From NCBI GenBank assembly GCA_023145485.1, contig JAGLDT010000337.1, positions 1 to 7,736 of the forward strand: a stretch of 7,736 bases of DNA. Reading direction: 5' to 3'. The stretch's first letter is position 1. The number at the start of each line of letters is the position of its first letter. The notes under the pieces were generated by a model. It did not search any database. It was not told where the DNA came from and worked only from the letters and a program-made list of their open reading frames with translations. Both the position numbers and the translations under genes were made by a program. The DNA comes from Cocleimonas sp. Its GTDB lineage: Bacteria > Pseudomonadota > Gammaproteobacteria > Thiotrichales > Thiotrichaceae. Positions 7,601-7,736 of this stretch are shown here, piece by piece.

Positions 7601-7670
7601 AGGCGGGGAGAAAGAGTGATAACAACAATAGAAAAAAGAAGATTCTATAGTGTGAATAAGACCGACTCAT
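1677..7670 (-). CDS. Secreted bacterial alpha-2-macroglobulin with CTEQ thioester and inserted peptidoglycan-binding-like motif
   Basis: This is a giant protease-trap protein of 1997 residues. Bacterial relatives in the periplasm are thought to capture invading proteases: bait cleavage exposes a thioester that links covalently to the attacker. Residues 1-25 are a signal peptide with an AYA cleavage site and no lipobox cysteine, so it should be soluble after export, unlike lipoprotein E. coli YfhM. Residues about 30-470 are largely helical, as in the long form of this family. MG2 has FTDRSIYRPGQ (571-581), followed by EEYKRPTF (662-669). The bait-region domain (about 941-1090) has RDKLSPGQ (1047-1054). 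The PF00207-type domain starts near 1244 (ESLTEWK, 1266-1272). The thioester motif CTEQ is at 1468-1471 in a helical domain with GGFPWW at 1567-1572. The MG10-type C-terminus runs from about 1855. Only three cysteines exist: 333, 346 and thioester 1468. It is longer than YfhM (1653) or YfaS (1534). Between the bait-region and PF00207 domains lies a peptidoglycan-binding-like motif. The ATG has GAGGT 7 nt upstream. No pbpC partner is visible, but the upstream neighbour is outside the window. Confidence 0.95.
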   Translation of the reverse strand: MSRSYSHYRIFFFLLLLSLFLPAYAAPNWQSVEQLIKQQKYSVASQQTDIILKQAMARKDHSNWTRALVAGADYRIVQQQIETAVHFLQQQQWPKDKHSQLILSLYYANALSQYIDYYSWEINQREYIKTSAKTPLKKMTMEQLVIKVNNAYLRAWDYQSAWQTADNAQLKRYFKGGTYPQRIRGSLRDTIAYLWVDFLGNKSRWSATHSNEIDSLNLSALLSRSQKKLNLSAYKTHPLKRITWLLADLENWHLAQHRPEAAFEAARIRIQRLHQNFTDKEDRQRLLQALSSRIQQVAGLPWSNMGRWTLALFLQQSDAPDALIKSKAVLDKCTTTHTDSEGSQQCQLILSKLLKPYLNLTAMTSDGIQKRSIVVDHKNLKTLYFRAWKINMLDYLKKPANQRSLFIESLVEEKKADINWSKNLPVSRDYYSHKTYITPPMKQLGYWIIVASNTETFSSKRSNSHAIGLNLTKLVAETNEHNGQLEVTVFQGENGQASPRTTIELWQKNYPHLEKKIATVVTQNDGRAKFSVKKQTQYSLLLKQGDDQALVDNIYSYQYHKKDHSKSALLFTDRSIYRPGQKLQWKVVAYQGQQSTGNYRTLPKAIGWVKLLDTNGKVVAKKQVKTNAYGSASGEFTLEQGRMLGRWRITTSWKSNTSIRVEEYKRPTFSAKIDDSKTALRLNKQVKLTGTARYYFGQAVTDGKVKWRVTRKPRFNWRWYRDRSQPRASKQIIASGTSKLNAKGQFKLDFLPQGDEKLQADHVEYAFEVSADITNSGGETRSVNRSYRLGLLSVKTDILIKNGFINEEESYKVNFSRTDLNGVGRAGSAYWTITRLQQPKQPQLPTDLPQSIAESKKIYATAGDKLKTRWTNDESIEARLNRWKDGQQIRKGSLRHDKTGQASLDIKGLPAGAYRLHYTTVDQWKQRFSTQQEFIIASNQYTPIKLPSFLQSKNNSVEVGDNVELLLGSGFKDLPVTLEVYHGDKLLKRSMLRGGIKQMAFPVTKAYRGGLDFILTTVKDYQILTQSEHISVPWTDRQLEISFSRFRDKLSPGQKETWRLTVKDSKGKPLVTGAAEILASMYDRSLDFFATLSPPNPLSLYGEAQINKNVQSTQQQSAAIWNYWHPKKSNNSSVKVFKATHLAGYENSSNFRNYFTGNSSRVRSMGRVVPMMAPRAPVDVFALQKKLKSNGHYTGEIDGIVGSETKDALQQFMKNKKEDDTTNNPGRKAVNASPKIRTNFNETAFFYPHLTLEKDGSVSFEFEAPESLTEWKVWVSAIGRDLRSGMVSKQVRTAKELMVRPYLPRFLREGDRAEIKVVVNNSGDKALSGVLELEIFDPDTDENLAIAFKLQNSKRNFQVAAGQSTSLRFSLNTPNKAGMIAIRTKASTGKLSDGEQRPLPILPSRIHLTQSRFVTLKDKDSKTLTFKQLATNNDPSRINDKLVITVEGQLFYSALNALPYLAEYPYECTEQTLNRYLSTSIVKSVFDQHPAVASMARKLSKRKSQYEKWDDKDANRKMLLEETPWLTQAEGGDKGLETLFRILDPKIASAQRKDALQKLSKAQTDSGGFPWWVGGRASPYMTMYLLHGFSRSLEFKSAVPKDIVQKAWRYLHKEFKDNLGNKDQLNSITFINYLLSAYPDTSWTGGVFNAKQRQLMLRKSFKQWTKLSPLLKSYLALTLHRAGRKQDAKLVFDSVMDGAKTDPQLGTYWAAEDRSWLWYNDKVDTHAFILRALTELNPNDPRRQGIVQWLMLDKKLNHWKSTRATAESIYALVHYLKHEKQLGIEERANVKIGSSVNKDWVFKADEYTGHKNQLVVTGDNIKPDMAKITVAKDTKGLMFASATWHFSTEKLPKQAQGDFFHITRKFYKRVPQGDKWTLQPLAEGASIAVGDQLEVQLSLRSKHNAEYIHLRSPRAAGYEPVNHTSGYRWEMGIGYYEEIRDSGANYFFEHLPAGEYSFKYRLIATTAGLFRTAPAMVQSVYAPEFSAYSSGKKLQVK
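4020..4139 (-). other. Peptidoglycan-binding-like motif inside the macroglobulin (residues 1178-1217)
   Basis: The segment reads FALQKKLKSNGHYTGEIDG, then IVGSETKDALQQFMKNKK. It follows the PG_binding_1 pattern: a leading hydrophobic-LQ-x-x-L helix, a G-x-Y-x-G turn, D-G-x-x-G, T-x-x-A-L and a closing F. In that family such a three-helix module of about 55-60 residues binds cell-wall peptides or glycan; here about 40 residues are clear, so the helical bundle may be minimal. It sits between low-complexity Asn/Ser/Arg stretches (about 1090-1177 and 1218-1240), which act as flexible linkers between the bait-region domain and the PF00207-type domain. The family assignment is from pattern recognition only. 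Confidence 0.7.
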
Positions 7671-7677
7671 ATTTTGT

Positions 7678-7697
7678 ACCTCAGCAAGATGCTAAGG
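7678..7697 (-). promoter_or_regulatory. Hairpin enclosing the macroglobulin Shine-Dalgarno
   Basis: In the transcript, CCUUAGCA (7697-7690), loop UCU (7689-7687) and UGCUGAGG (7686-7679) form an 8-bp stem with a single U-G wobble. The GAGGU Shine-Dalgarno of the macroglobulin gene (7682-7678) lies in the 3' arm, 7 nt before the ATG, so folding would block ribosome access. A second upstream copy of the pairing arm, CCUCAG at 7704-7699, could pair with CUGAGG instead. The wobble occurs only in the RNA sense of the minus strand; on the plus strand the same position is a C-A mismatch. This suggests an RNA structure rather than a DNA palindrome. Regulation by it is my inference. Confidence 0.5.
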
Positions 7698-7736
7698 ACT
7701 GAGGATTCAATAATACCCGAACTCTAACTTGCCTTT

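Noticed and set aside
7710..7736. Possible -10 box TATTAT (7715-7710, minus strand) for the macroglobulin gene
   Set aside because: The matching -35 position runs off the window edge and the visible part (AAAGG) does not resemble the consensus, so the promoter cannot be called.

Overview
The window is an AT-rich bacterial chromosomal segment, most likely gammaproteobacterial. AccA matches the E. coli protein closely along its full length, and the other two proteins belong to families common in Proteobacteria. I cannot name a genus; a low-GC gammaproteobacterium is as far as the sequence goes. All three genes lie on the minus strand, so transcription runs from high to low coordinates. There is no sign of a mobile element, tRNA, rRNA or CRISPR array. 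Layout, in the direction of transcription: (1) 7671-7736 is the leader of a giant gene. It holds a Shine-Dalgarno sequence buried in an 8-bp hairpin. (2) 1677-7670 encodes a 1997-residue secreted bacterial alpha-2-macroglobulin. It has a cleavable signal peptide without a lipobox, an N-terminal helical region, MG2/MG3-type domains, a bait-region domain, an intact CTEQ thioester motif and a C-terminal MG10-type domain. A short peptidoglycan-binding-like motif is inserted where the bait/linker segment is expected. (3) 1583-1676 is a compact intergenic region with a good sigma70-type promoter for the next gene. (4) 1211-1582 encodes a cytoplasmic thioredoxin (WCGPC), probably starting at GTG. (5) 1164-1210 is a 47-nt gap with no clear terminator. 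(6) 210-1163 is accA, the carboxyltransferase alpha subunit of acetyl-CoA carboxylase. (7) 1-209 is non-coding as far as I can see, with a long imperfect hairpin that may end the accA transcript. How the genes work together: thioredoxin and accA probably share a transcript from the promoter at 1626-1654 and are housekeeping functions (thiol redox, first step of fatty-acid synthesis). The alpha-2-macroglobulin appears to be a separately controlled envelope-defence protein that traps foreign proteases in the periplasm; nothing in the sequence ties it functionally to its two neighbours. The most unusual features are the peptidoglycan-binding-like insertion in the macroglobulin and the hairpin covering its ribosome binding site.
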